Notes: generated by a model not told the origin, from the letters alone. A DNA stretch of 64,000 bases from Grifola frondosa (GCA_001683735.1 LUGG01000013.1:806001-870000); one strand, 5' to 3'; counted from the first letter of the stretch, positions 34,287-45,663 are shown. Numbers and translations are program-made.

Positions 34287-36997
34287 ATGGTGAGTCTATG
34301 AAACTTTGTGGCCAATATCGGCTGTTCTCATTGCTTTCTCGCGCGTGTTTCCCGTGAACTCGCAATGTTCAATTGTACCTTGCCTCCATTTGAACACATA
34401 AGAACATGTCGCACTGCACCGTGTCTGATTCAGGCTGCAGCATCTGCTCGTGGGGGTCAAGTATGTCTCCGTATTTCTGCAAAGGTTAACGTAATCACTT
34501 ATCCTTGCAATCAATACCAAGTTCATCACGACAATACCGAAAACAGCTGCGCAGAGCCTGACATCTCACGCAAGCTTCGAGTGTACCCACATGACCCGCA
34601 GAGATTTCTGGAGGTTCTCGTACCTAGCGACACGCCCTATGAATGCGCTGACGTTTCCACCGCATTTCACGGTTTGGATGCCCTCACATCTACTGGAGAG
34701 GCACCCATGTACGCGCCTTGTGTACGTGTATTTTCTGCTTATTTTTCAATATTAATCTGACATATGCATAGATTGCAGGCCTTGATACCCTTGTCGCGGG
34801 ATTTCCAGAGGACAAGAAACTTACTTTCAGAGATCGTGGCAGCTACGATATATTCTACCCATATAGTATGGAGCGAAAAGTTCATCACGAAACGAAGCCC
34901 GGCCTGATTGCTTCGTTGCCCGGCAAGACTGACAAGTTGCCACAGGACCTCAAGTGGTTCGATGTATCCTTGATTTTCGAGGTCAAAGGAACCGAAGAGC
35001 AAGACCCTATGAGAGAAATTCCCAAGGACTGCGAAGACGGAGATCCGTGCGTGAAGGACAGTGTACGAGCTGTGGAAACCGTGACGCACCTGGCGAAGAA
35101 TGCACGGAACGTGATGATCGCACACCATCTCGTCTTCGTCTTTGCTGTAGGGCTCTACGGGAAGATTGCACGATTCTTTCGCTTCGATCATGCCTGCGCT
35201 GTCGTGTCGAAACCTTTCAACTATCGTGAACATCCTGAGTTGCTCCGGAGGTTCCTTTGGCAGTTCGTCAATCCCATCAAGGGTGAACTTATCGTCGGGG
35301 CAGATCCATGGATCAGTTCCCCAACAAACGAAGAGCTGAAGTGGGCGGAGGAGACGCTTCAGAGGCTGAAGAAGAGTATCCGGCCCCATGATGTATCTCA
35401 TAGTCGATGGGTGACGGTGAAGCATAACGGAGAACTGAAACGTTTTCTGATGTATAGGTTGATTACGTTCAATGCCCGCCTGTTCTCGCGATCCACGACC
35501 ATATGGGAAGCACTGGAGGAAGGGACTGGCGCAGTTCGTCCGGTTAAGGATGCGTGGCGACCAATGACGTGCGATCTAGAGTCGGCTTTTTACGAACGAC
35601 TCAAGCGTTGCAATGTTCCGGAGGACGAATACATTGGACTTCCGCGGCTACTTGGTGGGGGCGATTTGGGCCAAGATGAGGCAGAGAGACTCTATCCCTC
35701 TGGCCCAAACCCATGGCAGGCGACTTCTGTTCCAGCATCTTCTGTGTCACAGGTGTCTTCAATCTGGGCATCTTCTATTGGTCCTCAGAGCAGTCGCGCG
35801 ATGAAAGATCCCCATTCGAAGTCCCCGTCCAATGCACAAGGTCTCACTGACTCGTCAGTCAGAGACACATATCAACGGACTGTCTCGTGGTTTATCACTG
35901 GGGATGCGGACTGGCGGCGTCGTGAGCGCAGCCATATGCGTCTTGTCATGGATACTCTCGGCAAGCCTTTGGACGAGTTCGAGAGCACGAGGGAGCTTAT
36001 AGAGGCGATACGAGACGCGATTAAAGGTTCGTCGAATCATCCAATATTATAGCACCTTCTAATTCGGATTGTTCCATGGCAGGACATCGGCTGGCGCTCA
36101 AAGCAGGCATTCTGCATCGGGATGTCAGCTTGGGCAACGTGATGATTGCGCTCGATCAGCGGTTCAAAGGCTTCATCCATGATTTCGACTATAGCAGCTT
36201 CGTGGTTGATGATACGCTGCGCAAGAGCAACTCGATGTCCGAGGAACCGTTGAACGCAGAAGGACTATCTGATAAATCCTCGGATACCAGGGCGCTATGT
36301 AGGGACATTCAGAAGAGAAGTTGTTCGTCCGGATTGGATCGGAGAGGCCAGCCTTTCTCTAATGAACCGAAGGTGGCTGAGTTGAAGGCCAGGACGGTCA
36401 GACCACTTAATTCCTTGTGTGAAATTCCCTCTTACAAATGTGCACTATTCATGCGGACAGGGCACGTTCCATTTCATGGCAATTGACATCCTTGATTCTC
36501 ACAGGGAAGTAATTCATCAAGTCCGCCACGACCTAGAGTCATTTTACTGGGTACTTATGTGGATTGTTCTTCGACACACCGCACACAATAATCAGGCGTG
36601 GGAATATTTATTCAAGCCTGGAGAGGACCCCTGGTGCATCGCTCTGTTGAAACGAGGCTGGTTCGCCAACAAACCAGTCACTGTCAATGGCAATCCTCCC
36701 CTCTCCTATCTCTTGGAGGCATTCACGAAGCTCTGTTTACAGTACCTTATCAAATTCACATTCCCCGAGGACAATAAGGTTCCTGTTAATCCGCTCACAT
36801 ACGATGCCGTTTTGAGCATATTCGACGTGGCTCTTGCGCGCGATGACTGGCCCGTACATGACTCTGCACTTCCGTTTGGCCTCCCTCAGAAGCGGCCCAC
36901 AAAGGTTCAAGGATACGCGAGCCGAGGGAATAAGCGAGGCCGAGACAGTGAACCAATAGAGGACCTTCCTCCGTCTAAAAGACACGACTTTGAATAG
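34287..36997 (+). CDS. FunK1-type fungal protein kinase
   Basis: Member of the FunK1 protein-kinase family that is expanded in mushroom-forming fungi. An N-terminal half is read in exons from about 34483 (RKLRVYPHDPQRFLEVLVPS) and 34771 (LDTLVAGFPEDKKLTFRDRG); the middle contains WFDVSLIFEVKGTEEQDP, equivalent to the PD-ExK-like/N-lobe segment of the family. The kinase C-lobe follows: GILHRDVSLGNVMI holds the catalytic Asp and metal-binding Asn, and GFIHDFDYSSF replaces DFG by DFD. Removing an intron of about 68 bases (about 36396-36461) joins KART to GTFHFMAIDILDSH, the family's activation-loop end, then RHDLESFYWVLMWIVLRH. The C-terminus is basic (RGNKRGRDSEPIEDLPPSKR), stop 36995-36997. 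The first exon may be only the start codon (ATG followed by GTGAGT), which is unusual, so the 5' end is the weakest part. Substrate unknown. Confidence 0.88.
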
Positions 36998-37451
36998 CAC
37001 TCTAATCGCATGTGACCATGTTTCCGCTGCGCCGTGCTTCATTTATTGTATAGATTGATCTCATATCCAAATAGAATGTCTGCGTGACTGGGCCATACCT
37101 CACTTTATGAGCAGGGATGCAAAGATGGTGCGCGATGGTCGAGAGAAAATATGAGTAGCGTGGTCGACATGATATTTGTATTGATAGAATTTGTGACTCA
37201 AACGACAAACTTCTCTTAGTTTGCCTCAGTCCCACCACTAGCCCGACGGAGCAGCGGGGAGAGCATGGGACCGGTAAGCATACAAAATCTTCACCTAGCT
37301 CTAAATTCTTGTTTCGCACAAACACACGCTGCTCTCGCGGATCTCTCTTCTGAGTCGCTCACATGATGTGACTGGAAGCACGATTTATGAGACAAGTGTC
37401 ATCACGTATCCGGATAATGATGCGTGAAAATATTTTCAGTGTGCACCCGAC
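36998..37451. other. Intergenic, nothing recognised
   Basis: About 450 bases between the kinase gene and the DUF7770-like fragment. No domain, repeat or RNA. Confidence 0.4.
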
Positions 37452-38134
37452 TTGAATAAGTACTGCCATTTCCTCCCATCAGCAGGCGCGTCCGCGCAAC
37501 TCTTTCTTACCATCTGGCGGATAGAGCACGCTTCAGGCAACGTCCGACTTACCCTCGCGAAGCTCGATTTTCGGAAGCAAAGCCATCACCGAAGAGGCGT
37601 TGCAACTCCAAGTGGACCGCATTATCATTGGTGGAGATGAGACTCCCGACGGCAAAAACTTTCATTTCGGGCTCTCTCTTATCAGCCTCACGAACGGGCA
37701 ATGCATTCATTTCGACCCGAGGCCATCATTCCTGGATCTTAATGATCCAAATATAGGAATTGTGGCTGTAGAGTGGCGGGATCATAACCATTCTCAAACC
37801 AATGTCAACACTCCCGCGTTCACAATGGACACATTGAACATGCCTACGGCGGCTGCGATCTGTAGGCTGGTTCTGGAAGAGAAGAAGCTTGATCAGTACC
37901 GGTACTGTGTTTTAGAATTCGAGGCCGTTTTCTTCTCGTTGACCCAGGCTGCAGCTTTACGGCGAGGGGACCGGGTGCCGCCATTGGTGTGCTGCTGTAC
38001 TGGAGGTCCTGATGCGGGCGAATGTCGTCAAGTATGGTGTAGTGGAGGAGTTTGAGAGATGGGAAGTCGAGCAGGCAGTGAAATATGAGAACAAGTTCCC
38101 CATGCCCCGCATCAAGGGACAGTTCTACTCTTGA
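37452..38134 (+). CDS. DUF7770-like protein, probably incomplete
   Basis: Function unknown. The clearest part runs from about 37590: LQLQVDRIIIGGDETPDGKN, FHFGLSLISLTNGQCIHFDP, TMDTLNMPTAAAICRLVLEE, then KKLDQYRYCVLEFEAVFF. This layout (a 'HWsl/F-L' beta segment, a 'vtVgdvl-l' helix, 'YRfteggeGCRfW') resembles the fungal DUF7770 family. The end, EEFERWEVEQAVKYENKFPM and PRIKGQFYS, matches the 'P-GtFY' terminus of that family, but lies one frame away from the body, so an intron or missing base near 38010 is needed. No ATG opens the 5' frame; residues from 37452 (HFLPSAGASAQLFLTIWRI) fit the family N-terminus but lack a start. It may therefore be a fragment or pseudogene, like the next locus. 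Confidence 0.42.
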
Positions 38135-38441
38135 ATCCAGTTATTAATGCTCTAGCTCTTATAAACTCCAACCCTGTACAATTGTTCACTGTACAGTTCA
38201 CTGTACCGTCGTGGTTCCATTCAACGGGATACCGCTTGTATACAAAGGGAAGAGTTAAAGAAGTTGCGTCTGTGGCGTTGGCCGATCAAAGTCATTGGTC
38301 TGTACACGCAACCAGGTACCTCTTCCACCTCGTTTGGTCTCACGGCTGAAATTTGAAAGTTGATCGTTAGTCAATCATTATATTGGTCCTTATTGCTGAA
38401 CACGTACGTTTTCCTTACAGCGCCGAGCCAGATTATCGCCT
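38135..38441. other. Intergenic with a short direct repeat
   Basis: TTCACTGTAC occurs at 38185-38194 and again at 38197-38206, next to related CTGTACA palindromes. A CTTATAAAC motif lies at about 38158. Otherwise nothing coding. Confidence 0.45.
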
Positions 38442-39333
38442 ATGGCCGACTTAATTCGCACCGTGAAGTCAGGAGGCGACTGAACCGCGCACGACCTCGA
38501 CGCATACAATGTCTCCGTCGTCGACCAGCCATTCGCAACATTCTTCGGTACTCCCCAACTGCCCGACGTACCCGCCAACCTCCGCACCTTCTCTGAGCTC
38601 CCCGACCGCGCCGCGGCCATAGCACAAACAGCGGATGGCGACACCTACAAACTGCTGTACTACCTCGACATCGCCACGAGCCCAGAGGTCGGCGAGGATG
38701 CATCCGTGGACTGCTTGGTCAGGGGCTGGTCAAGAAGCTGGGCTACGCGCCTGGCTACCGCACCGTCATCTCTCACCAACTCCTGCCACTTCTCCTGGGT
38801 GGCGTGTGCTGCACCGCCCAGGTGGACGTCGGTGTGTGCGACAGAGACAATATACTCCTCCTGCTCATCCAGCATGACAGTGGCCCCGACGACGCCGCCG
38901 ACCCCGAACCATTGCCGCCGCTGTCGCAGCATACTAGCGCAACAACGCCATAGGACGCGTCGTAGAATTCCACCTCCCCGCACTCGACGAGATCACCTTC
39001 CCCTGCATCATGCTCGTCGGCACCTTCCCCACATTCTACAAGATCAGGGTCACGGCTGCGCTCAGTCACGCCGTTATAGATGGAACTTATCCCCCGACTG
39101 CCACCATAGTCGATCGCTATATTCCAAAGACGCCGCGTGGTCAGAGTGAAGGCATGAAGCCCCTCGATAATCGCATTGCCATATTACGCCATTTTGAGGC
39201 CTTCGAGCAATTTGTTGTAGAGACTGAATTGATTGTGAGCACATATGTTCTGCTCATGTATCTTGATGTTGGGCCAATTCTGTTGGCAGAACGAGCAAGA
39301 CCGACTGAAAATAAGGTGCGAGGCCACGCCTGA
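38442..39333 (+). pseudogene. Pseudogene of a conserved Agaricomycete protein of unknown function
   Basis: The ATG at 38442 opens MADLIRTVKSGGD, then a TGA stands where the homologous sequence, as I remember it, has Trp. The frame continues as TAHDLDAYNVSVVDQPFATF and FGTPQLPDVPANLRTFSELP. Near 38725 one base is missing, after which LVKKLGYAPGYRTVISHQLL and NILLLLIQHD follow. At DPEP (about 38908) another base is missing, giving IAAAVAAY, a TAG where Gln is expected, then RNNAIGRVVEF, GTFPTFYKIRVTAALSHAVI, YIPKTPRGQSEGMKPLDNR and an end near 39237 or 39333. Both stops can arise by a single C-to-T or G-to-A change. Family membership is from memory of frequent mushroom proteins ending in SEGMKPLDNR; no function is known to me. 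Confidence 0.7.
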
Positions 39334-39627
39334 TAGGAGAATAACTCGAGTGCCGGTCACGGTTACCATTTTTCCATGTAGATGCCCGTGTATTATCTCA
39401 TCGTTTTCATCAGCAGAAACATGTCCCCTGGACTATATGCGCTGCTCCTAAATGAACAAAGCTATATACGGCGTGGTTGAAATGCAGACCTCGGAGCGCA
39501 CTTTCGACATTAGAGCAAAAACGGCGATGCGTGCTCCTAAATATACAAGTCCTTACCTATAAGCCAGAGAGACAGATAACATCAGTAGCAACCCGTCAAT
39601 GCAGTCAGAATCCACTGCTCACCAAAT
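39334..39627. other. Convergent intergenic region
   Basis: About 290 bases between the pseudogene and the 3' end of the minus-strand SET gene. No signal seen. Confidence 0.4.
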
Positions 39628-41630
39628 TCATGCACACACCTCGCCTCGCCTCGCCTCCGTACCGCCAAGCACATCGCGCACCTCCTCCCACCCCGCAGTA
39701 CAGCTCTCCAACAACACGCGCTCCCCGAGCACATGCGCCACCGCGAGGCGCGTTTTCGGCCTGTCGGGCGGCAAATTCTAAACGCAAGACAGCGATCAGC
39801 GCATACACGCACGCAAAGGCACTGGGGGGGTGACGCACGTCGAGCAGCGCCCCAAGCTGCGCGGTATCCAGCGCGGGCCGCTTCCCCATCCGCGCGACAC
39901 GCGAACGGCAAAGCGCAGAGAGGGTGCGCGCAAGGGCAGCGAGGACGCGTCGTGCCTGCACAGATGTCAGCCGCAGTGAAGGGCCCAAGCCTGGCGATCT
40001 ACCTTGTGTTGGTCGCCGACATCGTGATCTTTGTCTGCGCCCTCTATCCGATTCTGCAAATGAATGACGGTCTCCAGTAGCATGGCAGCCTCGTCTGCGC
40101 CCTCCAATCTGAGCACTCCCTCGCGCTGGAGTACAAATAGTGCCTCCACGGCAGCCCATAACCACAGGTCCATGCTCACCTGCGCCTCCGCATTGATGCA
40201 CAGACACGGTCCGGCGCGTCCGTCCGCACTACCTGGCACATACACCATTGCATTGTCTTCACTCAAGAGCCCACTTAACCGTTCCCCACACGCCGAGCGC
40301 ACGGTCCCATACATGCGCGCAAACTCCCTGTCCGCCCCTCCCCCCACGCCTCCGTCTTCGGCACGGAGCCCGCAAATTCCAGACCCCACCCACCCGAACG
40401 TCGCGCCGTCCGCCTCGCCGCCCTCAAGCGCGAAGCCGTAACGCGCGAGGAGCGCTGCGCTGCCGAGGCGGCCGTACGTGTTGAACACCTCCGCATGCGG
40501 GGGCACCGCGCGGGACGTGACCATGTCGACTGTATCAGCACCTGCCGCCATATGGGCGGGTGGGAGCGCAGAGGCAGAGGGGGATGATCGCGGTCGTGCG
40601 CGCATTCGGGGAGGGACCCGCACGCGGGGCAGACGTCGAAGTCGCTCTAGGAATCGGGAGTCAGAGAGCGTCTCGTACGTGGGCGGGGGGGCACCTCGAG
40701 TTGGACGTGGTTCTCATACGCGTGGTTGAATCTGAAGATGGGGAGGTGAGCGGTGTAGTGAGTGAGAGTGGGGAATGGACATACGCGTCTGCTATAGGGA
40801 CCATAGAGAGGCCATGGTAGGCGTCGACGAGGAAGGCGCGGGAGCTGACGAGTGAATAGGCATAGAGGAAGCCGACCAAAGAAGGTGAGGGGATGAAGTT
40901 GGAGAGAATAGGCTGGACAACTGTGATGTAGTATTGTCGAATTTCTTCCTACGGATGACCGTTGATTAACGCTGCATCGTGGTGTATATATTGGTAAGAA
41001 AGAAACCTGCAATTATGTATTGTCCTTCGTCAGTCTTGAGCTCCTTCTCGACCTCGGTCCCCGTCAACCATGAATATGCTTCCACGCCGTCTTCGTCTCC
41101 AGGGAATGCATTGCTCACATTCCACAGGATCGCGATTGGTACCGGCTCTGGGGAAGGGATTGGATATAGCCGAACCATCTGGACTGCGGGCCACGGAGGC
41201 TGTTCACCAACTGCAGCAATTAGGACCAAACATACACAAGAGGTCGAGATACGCACATCTCATAGTACAGTCCCAGAGACAGGGCGAGCGTAGCACCATG
41301 GCCATATGGAACGAAGGGGATGCGCTCGGCAATCGAGCAAGAGCGGACAGAGAGGATGGCGGTCTTTGGGATAGAAACGACTATCGGGTAAAAAATGGAG
41401 CTGTTGTTCAGAGTGTCGGTGACGGATGGAGAACAAGGAGAAGGGGAGCACTAACGGGTAGAGGATGGAAGGATGGGCTCAGAAAGGACGGATACTACAG
41501 CAATGTTGCCAGTAGGACCGTGGTCTACGACGCGAATCGAGGGTGAGATGATGATGCCATGCGTAGTCGTCCAAGTGAGAAGTGTCGCGAGAGAATCCGT
41601 TGAGAGAGAGTCTCCCGCGAGAGGGTCCAT
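39628..41630 (-). CDS. SET-domain protein (split SET, Rubisco-LSMT/SETD type)
   Basis: Protein-lysine methyltransferase candidate, second SET gene in the window and not a close copy of the first. Minus-strand start at 41630 gives MDPLAGDSLSTDSLATLLTW, then STRVVDHG-like first SET segment (ISPSIRVVDHGPTGNIAVVS). Exons follow with SIAERIPFVPYGHGATLALS; PIAILWNVSNAFPGDEDGVE; GFLYAYSLVSSRAFLVDAYH joined to MVPIADAFNHAYENHVQLE, the SAM-binding NH motif; a short Cys cluster FDVCPACGSLPECAHDRD; then DTVDMVTSRAVPPHAEVFNT and YG, with the catalytic Tyr. The C-terminal helical domain ends, after a splice, as NLPPDRPKTRLAVAHVLGER, VLLESCTAGWEEVRDVLGG and a stop at 39628-39630. Internal intron borders are partly approximate. 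The Cys cluster between the two SET halves could bind zinc. Substrate not known. Confidence 0.76.
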
Positions 41631-42681
41631 CGCGAGACGTCGAGAGTAGGCGCACGCAATATTAAGCTTCAATTAGAGTCGCGAGCGCTACCCACAAAAC
41701 GTTGTGTGCAGTTGTTTATCAACGGCTTCGTTCCTGATTCAATATCAAGCGCTCGTTCGTTTTAAACATTCGAACATTAGCGTGATGAATACCTCGAATC
41801 CGGGGATAGACGACTTCTGAGCAGATCGTTCAGGTGATGTGGTTACGCGAATTTAAATTTACTCATATTATCTATTGGGTTTTGACGGCCAAGATTATCC
41901 GAACTCGGATTGTCCTCTGAGGACACATTTTAATGAACCATGCTTTCATCGACATCACCACTTTCTGCGATACGTTTTAAGTGCAACCATCAGGATGCGA
42001 CTTTTAAATAAAAAGATGCAGATGCTCACGGAACTTCTCGATGCTGACCACGACCGCCGTATTCCATAGCATGTCCCAGATGGCATGAGGGTGAAGTCCC
42101 TTTCCACCATATCCACAACCTTGCCGAGCTCGAGGAGACAAACCTGCGAGGTTTCTCGAAGCTCAAGAAGTAGTATTGTGAGAAGGTGTGGTTGAAGGAT
42201 TCGATGGTACCACGCTGCAATACTTACTTCGCAAAGAAAAGGATAACGAATTTCGCTGCCCGATTGACGAACGTATATTGGAGGATACGCGTCCTTGGAG
42301 TTCTATTGGATAATGCATGCAATTAATCCCGAGAACGCGTATTACGGACAAGAGTTACTAAACAAGCCGCGTCTGTGGCGTTGCCTATCCTCGATCGGAC
42401 CGTGATCGAACTGAGTACTCTGAATCGGGTCCGATCTCAATTCTACACCGTGGAATCCACCGACAACAAGCTGCAAGAGATTTGCATCAAGCTTGTTCTG
42501 ACCAGTCAAACGCGCATGCATCAGGTTGCCGATCCAACCACCTGACCCAACGTTCAAAATTCAACAACCTCGTGTATTGAACACGCTATCGATTCTCGGC
42601 GTTTGCTTCAATCTCATTTTCTCACCATTCCTCCATATCGTTTGGTCCAAGAAACAGAATATCTCGTTCTGCCGCAGAGTC
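41631..42681. other. Divergent intergenic region
   Basis: About 1 kb between the SET gene (minus) and RanGAP (plus). Open frames at 41875-42069 and 42342-42557 show no domain. The 15-mer GCGTCTGTGGCGTTG at 42369-42383 also occurs at 38266-38280, with related flanks, hinting at a dispersed old repeat. Presumed promoters for both genes. Confidence 0.4.
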
Positions 42682-43981
42682 ATGGCGGTGACCTCAGTAA
42701 ACTCAAGGATATTTGATTTGCGTGGTCGGAAGCTCCGACTTGACACCCGCGAAGACATTGAACCATACTTCAAAGATATCGACGTGGAGAAGGTAGAAGA
42801 AGTCTATCTATCGGATAACACCATTGGTGTTAGCGCTGCTCAAGCATTGGGCGAAAGATTGTCAAGCATGAAGACCCTAAAGGTGCGCATTGGTATGGCT
42901 GCGCCACAGTATGGCAGTTGATGTCCGGGCGTCCCAGGTAGCAGGGCTTTCGGACATCTTCGTCAGTCGCTCGATCGAAGAGGTCCCGGACGCGCTGACC
43001 GCGATTTGCAACGCGCTCAAAGACGCGGCGCGTCTCGTCGATCTCGATCTCAGCAACAACGCTTTTGGAGGGCGCGCCGTGTACCCTCTGGTGCCTCTCC
43101 TCACCCACAACCGCGCCATCCAGGTACTCAAGCTTCACAACAATGGCCTCGGGCCTGAAGGCGGCGCCGTCGTAGCTAAAGCGCTCCTCGAGGCTGCACG
43201 GCTGAGCAGTGCCCAGGGCCAGCCATCGAGCCTCCGGGTTATCATTTGTGGACGAAACCGTCTCGAGGACCATGCAGCGCATACGTGGGGGCAGGCCCTC
43301 GCGGCGCATGAAAACCTGCAGAAAGTCAAGATGGTGAACAACGGATTTCGCGAGGACGGATTCCGAGCGATCGTTCACGGGCTCGCGAAATGCCGCGATC
43401 TGCGCTATCTCAGCCTGCGAGATAACCTCTCGAGGAATGTCTCGACGAACCCTGCGCTGGACGACAGCGAGCGCGGCTGGCATGCCATCGTGGACCTTCT
43501 ATCATTCGCGAAACAGCTCCAGTTCCTCGATTTGTCGGATTGCGGGCTCGACGTTCTGGGATCGGCTGCGATCTCGCGTGCGCTTGCTTCTGGGACTCAG
43601 TCTAAACTCCAGACGCTGCTGCTCGAGAACAATGATATGACCGGGGCGGTGTATGGAGATCTGGCGGACGCAGTTTTACACCATCTGCCGAGCCTCGCCA
43701 CCCTCAGTTTAGCTTGCAACGACGACCTCGAGCATGAGTCCGTTGTGGCGATGACGGAGTCACTAGAGGACAGGGGTGGGCGAGTGGTCGTTAACGATGA
43801 TCACGAAGAGGACCTTGAAGATGATGCAGCGGATGCAGAGAAAGAAACTCAGTTCGTTAACGAGAGCGCGATCGTGGTTGATAGCGGGCTAGTACTGGCG
43901 CAGAAGGAATCGCAGCCGGTGGATGAGCTGGCAGAAGAACTGTCGCAATTGGCGATCAAGAGCACAGGAGCTGATGCATGA
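42682..43981 (+). CDS. RNA1: Ran GTPase-activating protein (RanGAP/Rna1)
   Basis: Cytosolic leucine-rich-repeat GAP that stimulates GTP hydrolysis by Ran and so sets the Ran-GTP gradient for nucleocytoplasmic transport. The start at 42682 gives MAVTSVNSRIFDLRGRKLRL. Exon 1 ends at LSSMKTLK; a 55-base intron (about 42882-42936) leads to VAGLSDIFVSRSIEEVPDAL. LRRs follow: LVDLDLSNNAFGGRAVYPLV, IQVLKLHNNGLGPEGGAVVA, LRVIICGRNRLEDHAAHTWG, LQKVKMVNNGFREDGFRAIV, LQFLDLSDCGLDVLGSAAIS and LQTLLLENNDMTGAVYGDLA, with the diagnostic RanGAP segment around CGRNRLE. The C-terminus is acidic (EEDLEDDAADAEKE), as in Rna1. Only one intron is needed. Length about 415 residues is normal. Stop 43979-43981. No SUMO-targeting C-terminal domain of the vertebrate kind is present, as expected in fungi. 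Confidence 0.95.
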
Positions 43982-44661
43982 TGAGGTAAAGATCGCGGAT
44001 GGTGAAGCTCACAATAAGTAATATCCTACGCAGTTTCTATGCGCCTCACTTCCGGCATAAATGCATCGTATCTTGCTGTCATCTCGTTCATAAATGCCCT
44101 GTATTTCATATGCTTTCATTATCTTTCTGCTGAATGTGTTTCCTTGATTGTACGAGAATCCGTGAGGTATGTCTCCGAAACTGATTGCATTGCTCGATTG
44201 CATGATACGGTGAGGTGTCGATGGCTCTTGAATAATTTGGTGCTGTAAACAATAGAAACTTCAGCTCTGAGAAGATGTTATGAGCAGAACAAAAACTCTT
44301 TGACGACTTTAATTCATTGGCCTCAATGAAAGTACGAAGGACAGTAATGAAGCAACGGCTTACGCGCAGCAACACATACATGGTGTTCACACAGACTTTA
44401 CTTCTGAGAGGAAATCCGAAGAGAATATGAAGTTCAAATCCCTCGCAGACCCCAAGGTGATACATGGTTCAGATAGTAAGGCATTCTGAAAATCACCGAC
44501 ATTCAGAACAAGTCATAACCAGACAGTACACGATGATTTACAGCACCTTAAGCATCCCACTCACTATACAAATGGTATCTATCAACCGCATGCAGCACGA
44601 TATAAGCACAAGAAACACCGAATAAACAATATATCCACGATAGTGCGCCTGTACGATATGC
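43982..44661. other. Convergent intergenic region
   Basis: About 680 A/T-rich bases holding the 3' untranslated parts of RanGAP (plus) and the MAPR gene (minus). No domain, RNA or repeat seen. Confidence 0.45.
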
Positions 44662-45287
44662 TCAAAGACTGGAAGCTGCAGCGGAGGAAGGTGTAGGAAG
44701 ATCAATGACCTTTCCCACGATGTTATAGCGTTTCCTATGCAAAGGCACATCAGAAAGCAGGCTAAAGCTAACGCAGACGTACGCACGAGAAGAAATCATG
44801 CCAATCATTGAGCGTCTTCAAATCGCTCTCCGATAGAGTGCTATAGTCCGATACAGCATCCTCCTCCTTCAAGCTGGACATACCCAGCGCACGCGACGCA
44901 TCTTTGCCTGCGAAGAGGTTATACGACTTTCCCTTCCCATACGTGTCCACCTTGTGCGAAACATCGAATACCGTGCCTTTCCCAGGAGTTTTCCGTCAGC
45001 ATGTCGCCCCCAACGAGAGCATAGCGCGCCGCACCTTTGATCGCAACGTATATGGGCTTGGAGAGATCAGTGCCGTCGAATGCCTTTAGCTGATCGACCG
45101 TGAACGGGTCGTCTTTGGGCGGGACGAGGTCTGTACGGGCAGGCTGCATGATCGACTTGGGCTTTTCTTCTGGAGCGCGGCTCGGGACTGCTTCGAGCGA
45201 TGGCGGTGCGGTGCGTGAGAGAACGGAGTGAAGGACGTAGACAAAGGGGAGCGCGAGGGCGAAGGTGATGACCAGCGCCGCAAACAT
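44662..45287 (-). CDS. MAPR/cytochrome-b5-like membrane protein (Dap1-related)
   Basis: Membrane-anchored haem-binding protein of the MAPR group (Dap1/PGRMC), which in other fungi supports cytochrome P450 enzymes of sterol synthesis in the endoplasmic reticulum. On the minus strand the ATG at 45287 gives MFAALVITFALALPFVYVLH, an N-terminal anchor. The domain follows: FTVDQLKAFDGTDLSKPIYV, AIK joined across a short intron to GTVFDVSHKVDTYGKGKSYN, then LFAGKDASRALGMSSLKEED with the conserved Tyr and AGxDASRAL signature. DLKTLNDWHDFFS joins, after a 57-base intron, to KRYNIVGKVIDLP and a stop at 44662-44664. A 5' exon upstream (to about 45606) is possible because the frame stays open above the ATG to an AG. 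The transposon starts about 300 bases upstream and may limit or alter its promoter. Confidence 0.82.
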
Positions 45288-45593
45288 GGCGATCACTATC
45301 ACCTGCTGCGAGACGGGGAAAGAGGGCTTCGGCTATCGCCGCGCTCTTAACAGCCTGTCGTGGCTCGTGAATTTCTCAGACTCACGCCAACGTGGTCGCG
45401 CGACTCTCTTTATTCACAACGCCGTCGACGTGGAGGAACAGCAACACGGCCGCCTTGGAGGTTTGGACGGTAGCCGGTCGGATTCCTTCGGATGAATTTG
45501 ATTGATGCACGCTGACTTTTTTTCTCAGACGAACACGACTTGACTCCGATTCTATCCTCGCGCAGACGGACTTCAGCATACCAATACAAGCTA

Positions 45594-45663
45594 CAGTGCT
45601 TTGCATAAAAAACCGGAAACCAAGGTTTTCGATTTTTTGTTTGGCCAGAACAAATATTGCCTT
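45594..45663 (+). repeat. Left terminal inverted repeat
   Basis: Seventy bases, from CAGTGCTTTGC to ATTGCCTT, complementary to 47533-47602 apart from three substitutions. Confidence 0.9.
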
